NCBI RefSeq assembly: GCF_009296265.1 | Contig: NZ_WBJS01000002.1 | Coordinates: 186,001-250,000 of the forward strand | DNA from: Thioclava sp. JE_KL1 | GTDB taxonomy: Bacteria; Pseudomonadota; Alphaproteobacteria; Rhodobacterales; Rhodobacteraceae | Direction of reading: 5' to 3' | Length of the DNA stretch: 64,000 nt | Shown: one piece after another, positions 61,837-64,000 of the stretch | How the letters are laid out: every line of letters begins with the position of its first letter | Position numbering within the stretch: the first letter of the stretch is position 1 | Position numbers and translations under genes: made by a program | The notes under the pieces: generated by a model | Databases searched by the model: none | What the model was told of the DNA's origin: nothing | Seen by the model: only the letters and a program-made list of their open reading frames with translations

Positions 61837-62020
61837 GGGTACTGCGCGCGCCTCGGGGCGGTTCGATCCAACTCTTCACATCTTCGTAAAGGAGATTCGA
61901 TCTTCTGAAAAGCGTCGCGACCGGGGCGGAGCGGGCAATTGCCGGTTTTCCACTGTTTCGACGGCGCAGCCACAGCGAGCGCCGGAAGAAATGTTCGAAA
62001 TGCAATGAGAAGTGGTTTGA

Positions 62021-62048
62021 ATGGCGCGCCGGTTTCGCGGCGCGCCAT
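62021..62048 (-). terminator. Hairpin after metY
   Basis: A 10-bp stem ATGGCGCGCC / GGCGCGCCAT with an eight-base loop lies nine bases beyond the metY stop on the minus strand. U-run is weak. Confidence 0.55.
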
Positions 62049-62056
62049 GTTTGTTA

Positions 62057-63340
62057 TCAGCTGGTTGCGGCGCTCAGCGCCTGATCGAGATCGGCGATCA
62101 GATCGCCGACATTCTCGATCCCGATCGACAGACGCACCACGTTCGGCGCGGCCCCTGCGGCGATTTGCTGCGCTTCGGTCAGCTGGCGGTGCGTGGTCGA
62201 GGCCGAGTGGATGATCAGCGAGCGCGCATCCCCCAAATTCGCGACATGGCTGAACAGCTTGAGGTTGTTCACCAGCTTCACGCAGGCGTCGTAGCCGCCC
62301 TTCACCGCGACGGTGAACAGCCCGCCTGCGCCCTTCGGCGAGATGGTCTTCATCCGCTCGTGCCAGGGCGAGCTTTCCAGCCCGGCATAGGTCACGTAGT
62401 CGATGCGCGGATCCTTCTCGAGCCATTCGGCCACGGCCTTGGCATTGGCGTTGTGCTTGTCCATCCGCAGGCTCAGCGTCTCGATCCCCATCAGCGTGTA
62501 ATGCGCGCCTTGCGGGTTCATCGTCATGCCGAGATCGCGCAGCCCCACGGCGATCGAGTGGAAGGTGAAGGCCATGGGCCCCAGCGCCTCGTGGAACTTC
62601 AGCCCGTGATAGGCGGGTTCGGGTTCGCTCAGCGAGGGGAACTTTCCGCTCGCCGACCAGTCGAACTTGCCGCTATCGACGACGCAGCCGCCGGTGACGG
62701 TGCCGTTGCCGGTCATATATTTCGTGAGCGAGTGGACGACGAGCGTCGCGCCATGTTCGATCGGACGGCACAGGTACGGGGTGGCCAGCGTGTTGTCGAC
62801 GATCAGCGGCAGGCCGACCTTGTCGGCGACTTTCGCCACCGCCGGAAGGTCGGTGATGTAGCCGCCCGGGTTCGAGATCGACTCGCAGAAGATCGCGCGG
62901 GTGTTCTCGTCGACCGCCGCTTCCAGCGCGTCGAGATCGTCGAAATCGACGAAGGTGCAGGACCAGCCGAAGCGTTTGATCGTGTGGCTGAACTGGGTGA
63001 TCGAGCCGCCATAGAGCCGCGTCGAGGCCACGATATTCAGCCCCGGCCCCATTAGCGGGAAGAGCGCCATGATCTGCGCCGCATGACCCGAGGAACAGGT
63101 GACCCCGCCCGCAGCGCCTTCCAGCGCCGCGACGCGTTCGGCCAGTTTCATCACCGTCGGGTTGGTCAGGCGCGAATAGATGAAGCCCACTTCTTCGAGG
63201 TTGAACAGCCGCGCCGCGTGGTCGGCGTCTTTGAAGGCGTAGGATGTGGTCTGGTAGATCGGCACCTGCACCGCGCCGGTCGCGGGATCGGGCTCGGCGG
63301 CGGCGTGAATTTGCAGGGTGTCGAAAGCGTAATCGGACAT
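62057..63340 (-). CDS. metY: O-acetylhomoserine sulfhydrylase
   Basis: PLP-dependent enzyme of 427 residues, Cys/Met metabolism family; makes homocysteine from O-acetylhomoserine and sulfide. The PLP lysine is K207 in VVHSLTKYMTGNG; SSGHAAQIMALFPLMGPG and STRLYGGSITQF are typical for MetY. The ATG at 63340 has a GAGGAG site; an upstream start at 63403 is less likely. I checked the 5' region and saw no recognisable SAM-II riboswitch. Confidence 0.94.
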   Translation of the reverse strand: MSDYAFDTLQIHAAAEPDPATGAVQVPIYQTTSYAFKDADHAARLFNLEEVGFIYSRLTNPTVMKLAERVAALEGAAGGVTCSSGHAAQIMALFPLMGPGLNIVASTRLYGGSITQFSHTIKRFGWSCTFVDFDDLDALEAAVDENTRAIFCESISNPGGYITDLPAVAKVADKVGLPLIVDNTLATPYLCRPIEHGATLVVHSLTKYMTGNGTVTGGCVVDSGKFDWSASGKFPSLSEPEPAYHGLKFHEALGPMAFTFHSIAVGLRDLGMTMNPQGAHYTLMGIETLSLRMDKHNANAKAVAEWLEKDPRIDYVTYAGLESSPWHERMKTISPKGAGGLFTVAVKGGYDACVKLVNNLKLFSHVANLGDARSLIIHSASTTHRQLTEAQQIAAGAAPNVVRLSIGIENVGDLIADLDQALSAATS

Positions 63341-63428
63341 GGTCTGGGGCTCCTCTTCTCTTGCCGAGACGTTAGCTGCGCGAAAGAGAGCCGACAAACA
63401 CATTCGTTTTCGGTAATGAGAGCGTGGC

Positions 63429-64000
63429 TCAGCGCATCCAGAGCTTCGCGCGTTTGATCCTGTTGCGCAGCGCCTTCTCGTGGCGCGGCATCCCTTCTTC
63501 GGCGATGATCGCGCGCAGTTTGCGGCCCTTGCCCTGATAGATCAGCTTCTTCGCAGGCTCGTAGGCCTTCAGCACCTTCTTGATCTTGTTCGGGGCCGTC
63601 AGTTCTTCGACCGTGTCGATCACGGTGTCGCTTTCGCGCGCATACATCAGCGGCAGTGCGCGGTAATGGCAGGTGATCTCGCCGTCGAGCCCGTCGAGCT
63701 CCGGCCCCGGACGCCCGCCGCCGAAGGAATGGATCACCAACGGCAGCGCCACCTGATCGAGCCACGGGTCGAGCGACTGGCAGGCCAGTTCATCGGGGGC
63801 ATCGTCGCGGATCTCGCGGGCGTATCGCAGGAAGCGCGCGCCGAATTCGACCGGGTCGGCGCCGAAGAACCAGCCCGCGTTGAAATACAGGTAGCGCCGC
63901 CAGTATTCGTCCGGCTGGCTCAGATCGAGCGTCTCCTCGAACCCGTCGAGCCCGAACTTGTCGTAGAGCGATTTCCAGATGCCCGCGTAGCCGGGACCGT
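63429..64000 (-). CDS. Truncated gene, unknown function (5' end beyond the window)
   Basis: The frame is open from the window edge to TGA at 63429-63431, about 190 codons, so only the C-terminal part is seen. Visible features: DEYWRRYLYFNAGWFFGADPVEFG, QSLDPWLDQVALPLVIHSFGGG, GEITCHYRALPLMYARESD, and a basic C-terminus (RHEKALRNRIKRAKLWMR). The FNAGWFF...DQ pattern vaguely recalls GT-A fold nucleotide-sugar transferases, but I do not recognise the family. It precedes metY on the same strand by 88 bases. Confidence 0.75.
   Translation of the reverse strand, partial: GPGYAGIWKSLYDKFGLDGFEETLDLSQPDEYWRRYLYFNAGWFFGADPVEFGARFLRYAREIRDDAPDELACQSLDPWLDQVALPLVIHSFGGGRPGPELDGLDGEITCHYRALPLMYARESDTVIDTVEELTAPNKIKKVLKAYEPAKKLIYQGKGRKLRAIIAEEGMPRHEKALRNRIKRAKLWMR

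Noticed and set aside
63341-63428. A possible SAM riboswitch upstream of metY
   Set aside because: I compared it with the SAM-II pattern I know and saw no matching conserved core or pseudoknot; only a plain ribosome site.

Overview
The window looks like chromosomal DNA of a GC-rich alphaproteobacterium of the order Rhodobacterales, possibly Rhodobacter or Thioclava-like. The clues are the coding style, a class I lysyl-tRNA synthetase, a CarD regulator, an Suv3-type helicase, an H-NOX/diguanylate cyclase pair, a Hint-domain protein and many short translationally coupled operons. I see no prophage, insertion sequence, CRISPR array or rRNA operon. One tRNA gene (Gly, TCC) is present. About 65 protein genes are supported, with one truncated at the right edge.

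Layout. 1-3.9 kb: aldo/keto reductase, two lipoproteins (one lipocalin-like), a DMT exporter, a NUDIX hydrolase and a DUF983 membrane protein. 4.1-6.6 kb: a secreted EF-hand protein, an ECF sigma factor, a small membrane protein (anti-sigma candidate) and a CpxP/metal-resistance-like protein, probably one envelope or metal stress module. 6.7-12.9 kb: a PleD-type diguanylate cyclase, DUF3572, a HAD phosphatase, DUF4153, then an H-NOX-like protein coupled to a second diguanylate cyclase. 13-18.2 kb: nadD, a Tat-exported PBP4 (dacB), a TerB-like protein, class I lysK and a CHAD protein. 18.4-21.3 kb: a large beta-helix protein and a PNPOx-fold protein.

21.7-31.4 kb is an acetate module: acs, adk, DUF4212 plus a sodium/solute symporter, a cNMP-binding/CBS/DUF294 protein, a small membrane protein, a single-domain response regulator, and a membrane sensor fused to a DEDDh exonuclease. 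The sensor's kinase part appears to be dead (phosphoacceptor His replaced by Asp). I regard this as the most interesting locus. 31.6-43 kb: arsC, pyrD, DUF952, an SRAP protein, tRNA-Gly, hemP, miaB, phoH, a UbiK-like protein, lgt, a MidA-like methyltransferase and pgeF, separated by several strong intrinsic terminators.

43.2-51.4 kb: a Hint protein, oligoendopeptidase F, and the four-gene Anbu locus (circularly permuted ATP-grasp, alpha-E, transglutaminase, Anbu peptidase), which resembles a predicted peptide-ligation/degradation system. Then come a lipase-like hydrolase and an SCP2 protein. 51.5-56.5 kb: a TPR protein, an Suv3-like helicase, an S4 protein, fdxA and carD. 56.5-64 kb: a KefB/C-type antiporter, a 1,098-residue membrane protein that seems to join GspL/PilM-like and GspC/PilP-like ends, metY, and a truncated gene of unknown function.

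Two signalling themes recur: cyclic nucleotides (two diguanylate cyclases and a cNMP-binding protein) and envelope stress. Functions were assigned from motifs and family knowledge; no database search was run.
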